DNA of 64,000 nucleotides, taken from Spirochaetota bacterium. Its GTDB lineage: Bacteria; Spirochaetota; B62-G9; DRHN01. The notes beneath the pieces were generated by a model. It did not search any database and was not told the origin of the DNA. It was given only the letters and a program-made list of their open reading frames with translations. The stretch is from NCBI GenBank assembly GCA_016934265.1, contig JAFGTF010000132.1, forward strand, positions 1 to 64,000. The letters are read 5' to 3'. Shown piece after piece: positions 25,186 to 34,145 of the stretch (the first letter of the stretch is position 1; each line of letters opens with the position of its first letter). The translations under genes were made by a program, and so were the position numbers.

Positions 25186-26841
25186 CTATGTATCATCCAG
25201 TGTCTCGTAGTACGCATCACCGAGATCGTTCGGGTTGAAGGCTTCGCGTACCCTGTGCTGATACCGGAAAACGGAAGGCTGCGGTGAACCGAGATGTATT
25301 GTGTCCCGCTTTTTTTTGGAAGTCGTTTTACCGTCCGGCCCACGCGCTACCGCGTTCCACTTCTCCATACCGACCCCCCACCCTTTTTCGAGCCCGAATC
25401 TAGTGCAGGCGTCGAAAAATTCAAAAGTCCCCTCGGTTGATTCTCTGTCCGCGGAATCGAAGCAGGTGAAGTTCTCCCAGAGACACGTACCCCCTCCCCC
25501 CTGCCCGCCTATGGGCCCCATCATGCAGTCTCCTCCCGCGTCCACTATGGCCCCCCGCTTCTCCCACTTCTTTTTGAATAAAGCCGCCTCCTCCGCATTG
25601 GAAGCTCCGTAGTCAGCGGCCCCGAGCAGGCCGAAGCAGCCGTCATATCCCCCGCCGAATACGAGATTCAGGTTTTTGTGACCGAGCCGTATCATATAGA
25701 GAAGCACCCAATCGTGTATATGCGGCTCGTCCATGGCTTCGACCTTCCAGCCCCCCGTTCGTTCGAGAATTTCGTCGAAGGCCTTTTTTTGCCACTCGAT
25801 ATCGCGTTTCGTCATACCGACGAGGATGATCTGGAACTCCCGCTTCGACTGCTCGGTTATTTCTTGTACCTCGGGATCCGCGAGAAGCTCCTCGAGGTCG
25901 GAGAGTGTTTTCGTCGGGTCGGTGAGTATCTTAACCATGGCAAACTTCAGGTCCCTCCCGAACATATTGAATTGCCGGTGTGCCAGATAACCGATGCCGG
26001 CGTCCCATATCGCGTATGCCGCATCCGCCCACGCTTTCCAGGATGGGAATGCGACGGTATAGGCCTTGAAATTGTCCGGAAGGGGCGTCCGGTAAGCCGG
26101 TATTGTACCCTCGACAGGAAGGCACTCGGGTCCCGGCCAGGCGAAGAGCTTTATCGCGCACTTCGTATACACCCCCATAGACCCTTTTGAGCCGAGAAAT
26201 CCCCTGGCTACTCCTTTCATGCTCGGTCCCGGACCCTCGCCGCAGAACCAGCCGCAGCCTTGGCCGAGCGACCCGGTCCGTAAGATTTCACCGGTGGGCA
26301 TGACCCATTCCAACCCGAGCAGGTTGTCGTAGTGCCAGCCCCCGTACAGATTGCTGGGGCCCGACCCGAAGTACGAGGTCGCGCTAGCCAGAGTGGAGCA
26401 GCTGCAGCCGGAGCCGGGAATGTGGGTGTTAAGGCCGACCTTCATGACCTCGGCCTGCAGTGTAGCGCCGATGACCCCCGGCTCGATTACGGCGAACATG
26501 TTCTTTTTGTCGATATCGAGAATCCGGTCCATCCGTCTCATATCCAGCTGTATGGTATCGTCCTCCGAAGGGAACCCCTGCGCGGACCAGAAAGTGCTGG
26601 AGGCCTTGAATTTGATTTTGTGCTTATTGCACAGTTCGACTATAGCCCGTACCTCCTCCGTGCTCCCCGGCAGCAGGACGCAGGCTCCCCGCGGAGTAAA
26701 GGTATCGAAAAACGGCCCTAGATGAATCGCCGTATGGGCCAGCGAATACCTGTATGAATCGAGCACGGCCGGATCGCCGGATATATTACGGGAGCCCACG
26801 ATATCCTCCAGATCCTTATACACGTTCGCAGGTAGCGCCAT
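25186..26841 (-). CDS. FAD-binding oxidase (GlcD/VAO-type PCMH flavoprotein)
   Basis: 551 residues. The PCMH-type FAD domain shows ACVLLPGSTEEVRAIVELCNKHKIKF, MFAVIEPGVIGATLQAEVMK and a Ser/Gly-rich loop (IPGSGCSCSTLASATSYFGSGPSN). The C-terminus lies in FNPNDLGDAYYETLDD, corresponding to the 'DPxxxxNPG' end of VAO-family enzymes. The track begins at 27069, but MALPANVYKD at 26841 has GGGGGAAG at good spacing and 20 bp separates it from the upstream Fe-S gene. It is the third gene of operon B. Relatives oxidise 2-hydroxy acids (glycolate, lactate) or 4-alkylphenols; the substrate is unknown. Confidence 0.8.
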   Translation of the reverse strand: MALPANVYKDLEDIVGSRNISGDPAVLDSYRYSLAHTAIHLGPFFDTFTPRGACVLLPGSTEEVRAIVELCNKHKIKFKASSTFWSAQGFPSEDDTIQLDMRRMDRILDIDKKNMFAVIEPGVIGATLQAEVMKVGLNTHIPGSGCSCSTLASATSYFGSGPSNLYGGWHYDNLLGLEWVMPTGEILRTGSLGQGCGWFCGEGPGPSMKGVARGFLGSKGSMGVYTKCAIKLFAWPGPECLPVEGTIPAYRTPLPDNFKAYTVAFPSWKAWADAAYAIWDAGIGYLAHRQFNMFGRDLKFAMVKILTDPTKTLSDLEELLADPEVQEITEQSKREFQIILVGMTKRDIEWQKKAFDEILERTGGWKVEAMDEPHIHDWVLLYMIRLGHKNLNLVFGGGYDGCFGLLGAADYGASNAEEAALFKKKWEKRGAIVDAGGDCMMGPIGGQGGGGTCLWENFTCFDSADRESTEGTFEFFDACTRFGLEKGWGVGMEKWNAVARGPDGKTTSKKKRDTIHLGSPQPSVFRYQHRVREAFNPNDLGDAYYETLDDT

Positions 26842-26861
26842 CTTTTTCTTCCCCCTTGCCT

Positions 26862-28127
26862 TTACATAGCCAGCTTTACGAGATCGATGATATCGAAGAC
26901 TTTCATCGAGTCGTCTCCCACGGCATCCATGAAATTCCTTTCGCACCACGGACATGCGCTGACCAGAGCCTCTGCGCCGGTTGCCTTCGCTTCCGCGATT
27001 CTCTCGGCAGCCGTCCAGCCGGAGTACTCCGGGTATGCTTCCCGCACTCCCCCGCCGGCTCCGCAGCACCAGCTGTACTCCCGTATACGCTCCATCTCCA
27101 AAAACCGGACGCCGGGAATGCGTTCCAGGATCTCTCTCGGAGGGTCATACACACCAAAGGCCCCGTTATACCTCGGTCGTTCGGGCTCGTAGACGATGAT
27201 CTGATTCTTGATCTTCTTCTCGACGCCGTTCCAGGGCACATACGGCTCTCCCTGCCGGCCGAGGTGGCATGGATCGTGGTAGGTCACGGTCATAGGGACT
27301 TCCGAATGGAATTCGAGCTTTTTTGCCATGATAAGACGGTGAAGGAGCTCCACCGTATGGAGTACCTCTACCCGGGAGCCGAACTCTGGGTAGAGGCGCT
27401 TGAACGCATGATAGCCGTCGGCGCACGAAGTTACCACCGTCTTCACTCCGGCCTTTTCCCATGCCGCGATGTTCTCCCCGGCAAAACGGGCGAACTCGTC
27501 CCTGTAGCCCATCGAGTAGATCCTCCCGCCGCAGCAAATCTCCCGTTCACCCATGATACCCACATCGAGACCCGCTTTCTGGAGAATCTGCACGGCGGCG
27601 ACCGCGGAACTCTGTATCTCCGTGTCGTAGCTGAGCCTGCATCCTGCATGAAAAAGGATTTCCGCTTTTTGTGAAAACAGACGCGGCACATCCAGATCTT
27701 CCGCCCATTTCCCGCGTACGGCTTTCGGCTGCATCATGGTGTTTTGTTCCTTCTTTAGGCTCTCAATCACCGCTCTATGCTCATCGAGATCCTGGCCGTC
27801 TTCTACCAGCTTGAACTTGAGCTCTCTTACCATCTCAAGGGGATAGAGATTGTAGCGGCAGATTTTGCAGCTTACGTCGCACGACCCGCAGGTCATGCAT
27901 GAAAACACGATATGCCTGACCGTATCGGTATAGGGGATCTGCTTTTTGATAAGGGAGCGGGAAACGGCGTATCTGCCTCGCGCGGAGTAGCTGTTAAAAT
28001 TGTTATAGGAAACGCTTGGGCAGTTTTTCGCGAACCTCCAGCTCTTCATCTGGTCAAACGGGATCCATTTACAGTAGGAGCACTGACTGCACCGGTCCGT
28101 TTCCAAGGCAAAATCTTCAAGAGCCAT
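26862..28127 (-). CDS. Fe-S oxidoreductase with two CCG domains (GlcF/HdrD-like)
   Basis: 421 residues. Two N-terminal cluster motifs (RCSQCSYCKW...NCPS and CMTCGSCDVSCKICRYN) precede two cysteine-rich CCG domains centred on REICCGGRIYSMG and YSWCCGAGGG, each with an upstream HxGC/HDPCHLG-type partner. This is the architecture of GlcF/GlpC/HdrD, which pass electrons from a flavoprotein to the quinone pool or other acceptors. The gene sits between two FAD oxidases with 27- and 20-bp gaps, so the three probably form one membrane-associated dehydrogenase comparable to GlcDEF. SD AGGAG precedes the ATG. Confidence 0.85.
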   Translation of the reverse strand: MALEDFALETDRCSQCSYCKWIPFDQMKSWRFAKNCPSVSYNNFNSYSARGRYAVSRSLIKKQIPYTDTVRHIVFSCMTCGSCDVSCKICRYNLYPLEMVRELKFKLVEDGQDLDEHRAVIESLKKEQNTMMQPKAVRGKWAEDLDVPRLFSQKAEILFHAGCRLSYDTEIQSSAVAAVQILQKAGLDVGIMGEREICCGGRIYSMGYRDEFARFAGENIAAWEKAGVKTVVTSCADGYHAFKRLYPEFGSRVEVLHTVELLHRLIMAKKLEFHSEVPMTVTYHDPCHLGRQGEPYVPWNGVEKKIKNQIIVYEPERPRYNGAFGVYDPPREILERIPGVRFLEMERIREYSWCCGAGGGVREAYPEYSGWTAAERIAEAKATGAEALVSACPWCERNFMDAVGDDSMKVFDIIDLVKLAM

Positions 28128-28154
28128 ATTGCATACTCCTTTTTCCCGCTGCTG

Positions 28155-29621
28155 TTAAAAGCAGAGTTTTCCGGGGTTCATCACATTGTTGGGATCGAAT
28201 ATTTCCTTAATTTTTTTTGTTGCGGTTTTTGTCCCCGCATCCCGATCGTAGACCATATCGGCCCATATTCCGTAGGGCCTCGAAAAGAACGCCCCCTGAT
28301 CGGAAAGCCTGAGGCTGCTTTTACGAATCAGTTCTTCGGTTTTCCTTGTATCCATCCTGCTGTCCGGATCGAACGGGATAATAAATTCACAGTGGCAGCC
28401 GACACCCTGATGGACCGGCTGCAGGTAGACACCGATCCTTTCGGCGGGATATTCCAGCCCGTCTGCCTCTTCATTCATCGCTGCGACGAACCCGGGCGTC
28501 CTGTCGAGTGTGGTCAGAAAGAACACCTCCTGAACTTCCCCACTGTATCTCGATTTCCAGTACGGTTCTTCGCAGGGACGCATAATGCGCTCGCCGAACT
28601 CTTTCCCCGAAAGACTCCGAAGCTGTGGTATGAACTTCAATCCGAACCCGCGGGCAATGTCCCGGATATCCTTCTCACGGGCTTCGACCCTGTCCTTCGA
28701 CAGTATGTGCCCGCCCGTAATGCCGACGACCACTGCCCAGGAGGGGAGAGTATCCTTGACGGACTCGAGCTCGTCCGCATTCCGTGCATGTACATACGCA
28801 AGGCAGCTTTTGTTCATTAAAAACAGCTCGTCGCCGAACCTGTACCTAAGAAGCAGATACACGAATTCGATCGCCTCCTCCAGCCGGTCCGCCGGGACAA
28901 AGAACAGCTTCCGGCACTCCGGATATACCTCGCATTTCACCGACGCCCACGTGACGATACCCATGCTCCCCTGCGCCGCCGATACGAACTTGTAGAAATC
29001 GAGCTGCCCCGGCCCCGGTCCCCATACAGGCACCAGCCCCCTTTTCCAGTCTTCTTCCTTTTCTCCGCGGAACACACCTCCGCCGCTGTAGAATTTGTCC
29101 CCGTTGCCCCATATGATTTCAAGGGCCCGAAGCGGCTCCATCATATTCCACTGATATCTCGGCGAAACGACGGGCTCCCGTTCCAGCAGGCTCGTGAGTA
29201 CCGATTTGTTTTTCCTTGGAAGAAGCGGCATGGCGATCCGCAATCCGTGTCTTTTAAGCTCAGGCCCGAGCGTCGTGTACGTCACCCCCGGCTCTATCAG
29301 GGCAAGCCTGTTTCTCCGATCGACTTTTACAATCCGATCCATCCCGCTCAGGTCTACGATAACCGATCCGGGGGCTGTCGGAACCGTACCGCCGCGGAGG
29401 TGAGGAGCACCGGAACTTACAGGGACAAGCGGTGTACACGTCTCGTTCGCCCAGCGCACAATCTTCTGCACCTCGTCTGTGTTTTTCGGCTTTACCATGA
29501 ACATGGGCCTCATGGGAACGTCCCCCCGGTATCCGTGTGCAAACGACTCGATTACCGCGGGATCGTCGATAATTTCCGCTTCTTTGACGATATTCATCAG
29601 ATCCGTCATTTTCCCATTCAT
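28155..29621 (-). CDS. FAD-binding oxidase (GlcD/VAO-type), first gene of operon B
   Basis: 488 residues with the PCMH FAD-binding pattern: PMFMVKPKNTDEVQKIVRWANETCTPLVPVSSG, PGSVIVDLSGMDRIVKVDRRNRLALIEPGVTYTTL, and the C-terminal FDPNNVMNPGKLCF typical of GlcD and vanillyl-alcohol/p-cresol oxidases. SD GGGGGTCG lies before the ATG. It is paralogous in fold, not closely similar in sequence, to the product of 25186; both enclose the Fe-S subunit. Promoter B with its operator lies 38 bp upstream. Role: flavin dehydrogenase of the TetR regulon; the substrate is inferred only as a hydroxy acid or benzylic-type alcohol. Confidence 0.8.
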   Translation of the reverse strand: MNGKMTDLMNIVKEAEIIDDPAVIESFAHGYRGDVPMRPMFMVKPKNTDEVQKIVRWANETCTPLVPVSSGAPHLRGGTVPTAPGSVIVDLSGMDRIVKVDRRNRLALIEPGVTYTTLGPELKRHGLRIAMPLLPRKNKSVLTSLLEREPVVSPRYQWNMMEPLRALEIIWGNGDKFYSGGGVFRGEKEEDWKRGLVPVWGPGPGQLDFYKFVSAAQGSMGIVTWASVKCEVYPECRKLFFVPADRLEEAIEFVYLLLRYRFGDELFLMNKSCLAYVHARNADELESVKDTLPSWAVVVGITGGHILSKDRVEAREKDIRDIARGFGLKFIPQLRSLSGKEFGERIMRPCEEPYWKSRYSGEVQEVFFLTTLDRTPGFVAAMNEEADGLEYPAERIGVYLQPVHQGVGCHCEFIIPFDPDSRMDTRKTEELIRKSSLRLSDQGAFFSRPYGIWADMVYDRDAGTKTATKKIKEIFDPNNVMNPGKLCF

Positions 29622-29658
29622 GTACGACCCCCGTACAAAACGGCCAACCTCTCAAACA

Positions 29659-29711
29659 GAACGCATTCACTGAACAGATTCAGTTTAACACATGTCCTCT
29701 TTTTTTGTCAA
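29659..29711 (-). promoter_or_regulatory. Promoter B with 23-bp palindromic operator (FAD/Fe-S oxidase operon)
   Basis: On the minus strand, TTGACA (29706-29711) and TTAAAC (29683-29688) are 17 bp apart. The palindrome 29659-29681 begins 1 bp after the -10, the same arrangement as sites A, C and D. Confidence 0.75.
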
Positions 29712-29721
29712 CCATAACAAT

Positions 29722-29775
29722 TTGACAAAACCGGAATCCGATGGTAAAATTCGAACATATTCAGTGAATACGTTC
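29722..29775 (+). promoter_or_regulatory. Promoter C with 23-bp palindromic operator (ADH-AOR operon)
   Basis: TTGACA (29722-29727), a 17-bp spacer and TAAAAT (29745-29750) are followed by the palindrome at 29753-29775, in reverse orientation to the others. It is about 350 bp before the ADH start, leaving a long leader (29776-30127) in which no gene is apparent. Promoters B and C are back to back, about 10 bp between their -35 boxes. Confidence 0.75.
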
Positions 29776-30127
29776 GGTATATACGACGGCCAGAGGTCGA
29801 CCACGGGCGGGCGGTCGTCCCCGTCACACGGCGCCGTTTTTCTTTGTTCTTGTGTAAAGAAACCGTGCGATACACGGTCGGCACGTTTGCACGGCATGCC
29901 GGAAGCCATTGACGAATGTCGAAATTTCGAAGAAACGGATTGTTTAATAAAACCATCGGAGTAATTATAAAAAAAAAAAGCGGGATAGTATCGGGCGTCG
30001 GTAAGATTCCGTGAAAAGATGCAAAGAGTACGGCGGTTAAAATATTGGACACATACACCCGCCTCGCTGTCACGGATACGGTTCGCCACAGGCGGAGGCG
30101 GTAAAACTATGAATTCAGGAGAAGAAG

Positions 30128-31225
30128 ATGAAGGTGAAAGCGGCAGTTGTCTTCGAGACATCGGGTGTTTTCAGGATCGAGGAGCTCGAGCTCGATGAAC
30201 CGAACGATGATGAAGTACTGGTCCGGATCGTTGCAACCGGAATATGCCATACAGATCTGGAAGCCCGGGACGGTCACCTGCCGATCCCGCCGCCGCCGAG
30301 CGTCTTCGGTCATGAAGGGGCGGGAGTCGTGGAAAAGACTGGAAGCCGGGTTACCAAAGTCAAGAAAGGCGATCATGTGATACTAACCTGGGATTGCTGC
30401 GGGGTGTGTACATCCTGCAGATCAGGCAAAGACCCCTACTGTCTTAATTTCTTCCTTCATAACTTCAACGGAGCCCGTCCTGACGGAACCGCTACTCTCA
30501 AAAAGGGCGATCAGGTCGTTCACGGATCCTTTTTCAACCAGTCTTCTTTTGCCGACTATGCGCTTGCAAGTGAAAAAAACGTCGTCAAGGTACCGAAAGA
30601 CGTTCCTCTCGAAATTCTCGGACCCCTCGGATGCGGCGTTCAGACCGGAGTCGGTGCCGTCGTGAACACGCTTCATCCCGCTCCCGGATCTTCCATCGCT
30701 ATTTTCGGTGTCGGTAACGTCGGATTGAACGCCGTTCTCGGGGCTGTCGTATGCGGCTGCTCCACCATAATCGCCGTTGCCAGACGCCCCGAGCCTCTGA
30801 AAACAGCTGAAGCGTTCGGGGCCACCCATACCATAAACGTAACCGAGACCGATCCGGTTGAGGCGATACGTGATATCACGGGCGGGGGTGCGGACTTCAG
30901 CCTTGAATGCGCAGGTAATCCAAAGGTGCTCCGCCAGGCGGTGGACTGCCTTCCCCGCTGCGGTGTCTGCGGCCTCCTTGGTGTCGTCGCGCCGGGAACA
31001 GAGGTCAGCCTGGACATGGACCTCCTCATGAACGGAAGGACGGTCAAGGGGATCATCGAAGGCGATGCGGTACCGGACATCTTCATTCCAAAACTGATCG
31101 AACTGTATAAACGGGGGAAACTGCCGTTCGACAAGCTGATCGAATTCTATCCGTTCGAAGGGATAAACAAGGCGGTTGAAGATATGGAAAAAAGAAAGGT
31201 TATCAAACCGGTTTTACGGCAGTAA
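30128..31225 (+). CDS. Zinc-dependent alcohol dehydrogenase (aryl/allyl-alcohol type MDR)
   Basis: 365 residues, medium-chain dehydrogenase. Catalytic zinc ligands are in ATGICHTDLEARDG (Cys), FGHEGAG (His) and LGCGVQTG (Cys). The structural zinc loop is CCGVCTSCRSGKDPYC. The NAD fold has AIFGVGNVGLNAVLG. The pattern with 'C-H-T-D' and 'GCGVQTG' is that of aryl-alcohol/benzyl-alcohol dehydrogenases and class III-like ADHs. The reaction would be alcohol to aldehyde with NAD+. SD GGAGAAG precedes the ATG. The aldehyde:ferredoxin oxidoreductase gene follows after 33 bp, making a two-step alcohol-to-acid route likely. Confidence 0.85.
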   Translation: MKVKAAVVFETSGVFRIEELELDEPNDDEVLVRIVATGICHTDLEARDGHLPIPPPPSVFGHEGAGVVEKTGSRVTKVKKGDHVILTWDCCGVCTSCRSGKDPYCLNFFLHNFNGARPDGTATLKKGDQVVHGSFFNQSSFADYALASEKNVVKVPKDVPLEILGPLGCGVQTGVGAVVNTLHPAPGSSIAIFGVGNVGLNAVLGAVVCGCSTIIAVARRPEPLKTAEAFGATHTINVTETDPVEAIRDITGGGADFSLECAGNPKVLRQAVDCLPRCGVCGLLGVVAPGTEVSLDMDLLMNGRTVKGIIEGDAVPDIFIPKLIELYKRGKLPFDKLIEFYPFEGINKAVEDMEKRKVIKPVLRQ

Positions 31226-31258
31226 CGAAACGCTATGCACCGTATGAGGGAGACATCC

Positions 31259-32980
31259 ATGAAATTCATCAGGGTAAACATGAACGATAAAAAAATCACC
31301 GTCGAAGAAGTGCCGCAGGAGTACAGGAAGCTTGGCGGCAGGGGGCTGACATCGATCATGATCAACAAGGAGGTACCGCCGAAGTGTAATCCCCTGGGAC
31401 CCGAAAACAAGCTCATATTCGCCCCCGGCATTTTAAGCGGCACGCTGCTGCCGAACACAAGCAGATTGTCCGTGGGTGCCAAGAGCCCGCTGACAGGAGG
31501 AATCAAAGAGAGCAATGCGGGGGGGACCGCAGCCGACGCCTTGGGCCGGCTCGGGATTACCGCGATCATCATAGACGGGCAGGCCCCTGAAACAGAACGG
31601 TACTTGCTATTGGTCGATGCGAAGGGAGACGCACGCCTCATTCCGGCAGAGGAATACGGAGGAATGCGTACCTACGAACTCACCGGGAAGATCCACGAGT
31701 CCCACGGAGCCGGCAACTCGGTTCTCTGTACGGGACCGGCCGGCGATTCCATGCTCAAAACGGCGTCCATTCAGTCCACGGATGTCGACGGGCGTCCCTG
31801 CCGGGCGGCGGCCCGGGGTGGACTCGGTGCGGTTATGGGCTCAAAAGGACTGAAGGCCGTTATTGTAGACCAGCGCGGGAACAGCGCTGATCCCGTCGCC
31901 GATCCGGAGGCTTTCAAGGAAGCAGTTAAAACCGTCGTCAAAATCGTACGTTCCGATCATATGAACAGTAAAGTGATGCCCGAATTCGGCACGGCCAGCC
32001 TCGTCGCTCCCGTCAATGCCATGGGAGCTTTTCCATGCTATAATGCCAGAAGGGGCATGTTCGACGAGTGGGAGAAGATCAGCGGTGAAACCATGGCCGA
32101 TCTTATCAAAGAACGAGGCGGCAAGACGACCCATAGGGGTTGCTCAGGCTGCATTATACACTGTTCCAACGAATTCGTGGATACGAAGGGAGAATATGTC
32201 ACGAGCTCCCTGGAGTACGAGACGATCTGGTCCATGGGCGGTATGACTGGTATTACCGATCTCGATACGATAGCACGGCTCGACCGCCTGTGCGATGATA
32301 TCGGGGTCGATACGATGAGCACGGGGGTGGCTCTGGCCGTCGCAATGGATGCGGGATACAGGTCTTTCGGGGACGGGAAAGCGGCGCTGGAAATGGTGGA
32401 GGAGATTGCAAGGGGCACGGAATTCGGCAGGATCCTCGGAAACGGGCCCTCCGCCGTCGGCACCCACTTCGATCATCCCCGTGTCCCTGCGGTGAAGGGA
32501 CAGGGTGTTGCCGCATACGACCCAAGGTCGATGCTTGGTCAGGGAGTTACCTTCGCCACTTCCCCCATGGGAGCGGATCATACTGCGGGAAACCTCGTCG
32601 GCGCATACCTGGAGGGGATGCTCGATCCATTGAAGGTCGAAGGGCAGATCGAAACCTCCAGGTTCCTGCAGATCTCCATGGCCGCGTTCGACTGCGCGGG
32701 CCAGTGCTTCATGGCGAGTGTGGCCCTGTTGAGCCCGGAAGGCGGCGAGTCGTTTCGAAAGGTACTGAGCGCCAAGTCCGGCACGAAGTACGGACCGGAC
32801 GATTTCCCCATCGGCATGGGCGTACGAATACTGAAAGCGGAGAGGGATTTCAACCGCAGGGCGGGTTTTACCTCCAAAGACGACCGGCTGCCGGACTTCT
32901 ACTACAAGGAGCCTCTCCCCCCTCATAACACGGTTTTCGCCATCAGCGACGAGGAGCTGGACGGTACGTTCGATTTTTAA
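31259..32980 (+). CDS. Aldehyde ferredoxin oxidoreductase (AOR family, W/Mo-bispterin)
   Basis: 573 residues. The start MKFIRVNMNDKKITVEEVPQEYRKLGGRGLTSIMI is the classic AOR N-terminus. NTSRLSVGAKSPLTGG contributes to pterin binding. The [4Fe-4S] ligands are in HRGCSGCIIHC (C-x2-C-x3-C) plus a distal Cys in AFDCAGQC. The enzyme oxidises aldehydes to carboxylic acids with ferredoxin as acceptor, or the reverse, and needs tungsten or molybdenum and strict anoxia. ATG 31259 has GAGGGAG 6 bp upstream and matches the family start; the track's 31235 adds eight atypical residues. It is the second gene of operon C. Confidence 0.9.
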   Translation: MKFIRVNMNDKKITVEEVPQEYRKLGGRGLTSIMINKEVPPKCNPLGPENKLIFAPGILSGTLLPNTSRLSVGAKSPLTGGIKESNAGGTAADALGRLGITAIIIDGQAPETERYLLLVDAKGDARLIPAEEYGGMRTYELTGKIHESHGAGNSVLCTGPAGDSMLKTASIQSTDVDGRPCRAAARGGLGAVMGSKGLKAVIVDQRGNSADPVADPEAFKEAVKTVVKIVRSDHMNSKVMPEFGTASLVAPVNAMGAFPCYNARRGMFDEWEKISGETMADLIKERGGKTTHRGCSGCIIHCSNEFVDTKGEYVTSSLEYETIWSMGGMTGITDLDTIARLDRLCDDIGVDTMSTGVALAVAMDAGYRSFGDGKAALEMVEEIARGTEFGRILGNGPSAVGTHFDHPRVPAVKGQGVAAYDPRSMLGQGVTFATSPMGADHTAGNLVGAYLEGMLDPLKVEGQIETSRFLQISMAAFDCAGQCFMASVALLSPEGGESFRKVLSAKSGTKYGPDDFPIGMGVRILKAERDFNRRAGFTSKDDRLPDFYYKEPLPPHNTVFAISDEELDGTFDF

Positions 32981-33039
32981 AAGCGACCCGAAATGAAGGG
33001 AACGGTCTGAATCTACGGGAAGCCAGGAGAGCCGTTTCA

Positions 33040-33225
33040 ATGGTACGGCACGGGATGGATATGGAGATTCGGGGGCGGCCCACGGGCGGGGAGTTGCCCG
33101 GTCTTCCGGGCGTTCCCTATTTTTACGGTGGCGAGGTCATCATGGACGGCCGTATGATGAAAGAAAAGGATACGATACCGCCTGCGGAATCCGTACCCAT
33201 AATCCAAGCCGTTCACGGCGGGTGA
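33040..33225 (+). CDS. MoaD/ThiS-like small sulfur-carrier protein, possibly disrupted
   Basis: 61 residues ending VHGG, the di-Gly tail of MoaD/ThiS sulfur carriers. The preceding VIMDGRMMKEKDTIPPAESVPII fits the family's 'V-x-V-N-G-x...D-x-L-x-x-G-D-x-V'. AOR operons often contain a MoaD-like gene for pterin cofactor synthesis. It is shorter than usual (~80 residues). A beta1-like start MKGTV-TGA-IYGK lies upstream at 32993 in another frame, interrupted by a stop. ATG 33040 itself has AGGAGAG at 8 bp. Either a short functional form or a degraded gene. Confidence 0.5.
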   Translation: MVRHGMDMEIRGRPTGGELPGLPGVPYFYGGEVIMDGRMMKEKDTIPPAESVPIIQAVHGG

Positions 33226-33387
33226 CAGTGCTACGCATGTACGTCCATGTGAAGACCTTTGTAAAGATAAAAAGGGGAGCAAAACCGGTAGATAGATATA
33301 AGACCCGGTATAAGGGGGTGCGGTATCGCGCCCTGCGGTCATCAGCAGCCGATTTTACCAAACTCAGTAACTAAAAGGGAGCAGCAT

Positions 33388-34017
33388 ATGCCGGACTCTA
33401 CAGCGCTGAAGAAACGGGTGGAGGAACTTTCGAAGAGACGCTGGGATGTGGACGCCATTGAAGCTCGGCTTCTCAACCTCGTCTCAAAGGGAATTCCTAA
33501 AAAGGTCTTGAATCGTGAGGATATTCTTGCCGATAGAAAGAAGATCACCGACCGCGTTCAACGGCGCGGGGAGGAGTATAATTTTCTGGCACGAAACTGC
33601 GCACAGAGCACGGCGCTCGCCGTGATGGAAGAGTTCGGCCTCGGCAATATGGAGATCGTGAAGGCGTTGTCCCCGTTTCCCGGCTTCGGCGGGACCGGCT
33701 GGATGTGCGGAGGCGTCACGGGAGCCCTCATCGCTATCGGCCTCTACTTCGGAAGTGACGATCCGCTGGATCATGAGGCAGTCGGCAGGACCATCGATGC
33801 CGCCCGAATCTTTATGCCGCGCTTCGAAGCGACTGTAGGCTCTGTCGTATGCCCGAAGATTCAGGAAGAGGTGATATTCGGCCGCTACATGGACCCCGCG
33901 GCCTGTCCGGAAAATATGGAAGCGTTCGCGAAGGATAAGGGATTCGAAAAATGCAGTCTCCTGCCGGGAATAGGAGCTTCGCTCGCCGCCCGGATCATCA
34001 TCGACAGCATGGTATGA
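33388..34017 (+). CDS. C_GCAxxG_C_C family redox protein
   Basis: 209 residues. The family signature is visible as RNCAQSTALAVMEEFGL, FPGFGGTGWMCGGVTGALIAIGLYFG, VCPKIQEEV and the final KCSLLPGIGA, giving the spaced conserved Cys residues. These proteins are thought to carry redox-active cysteines or metal clusters and are frequent beside oxidoreductase genes, but the function is not known. An N-terminal extension of ~60 residues (KKRVEELSKRRWDVDAIEARLLNLVSKG) precedes the core and is often seen in members near corrinoid or AOR clusters. SD AAGGGAG precedes the ATG. It is the last gene of operon C. Confidence 0.8.
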   Translation: MPDSTALKKRVEELSKRRWDVDAIEARLLNLVSKGIPKKVLNREDILADRKKITDRVQRRGEEYNFLARNCAQSTALAVMEEFGLGNMEIVKALSPFPGFGGTGWMCGGVTGALIAIGLYFGSDDPLDHEAVGRTIDAARIFMPRFEATVGSVVCPKIQEEVIFGRYMDPAACPENMEAFAKDKGFEKCSLLPGIGASLAARIIIDSMV

Positions 34018-34076
34018 AGCGCACTCCACCGGATTTCGTAAGTCCCACCGGTCCCTGGAGGTATTACAATACCCGA

Positions 34077-34092
34077 GGCGGTCCGAACCGCC
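34077..34092. terminator. Small GC-rich hairpin between convergent operons
   Basis: GGCGGT-CCGA-ACCGCC forms a 6-bp stem between the C_GCAxxG_C_C gene and the end of the ABC operon. It lacks a U-run; weak evidence for termination. Confidence 0.3.
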
Positions 34093-34145
34093 CGCCATAG
34101 AACAGGAAAAGATGCCGAAATATATGCGTCAGCTAAAAGAAGCGT

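Noticed and set aside
25290-25312. TATTGTGTCC similar to the RAYT-flanking repeat
   Set aside because: Lies within the FAD oxidase coding sequence and matches over only 10 bp; chance.
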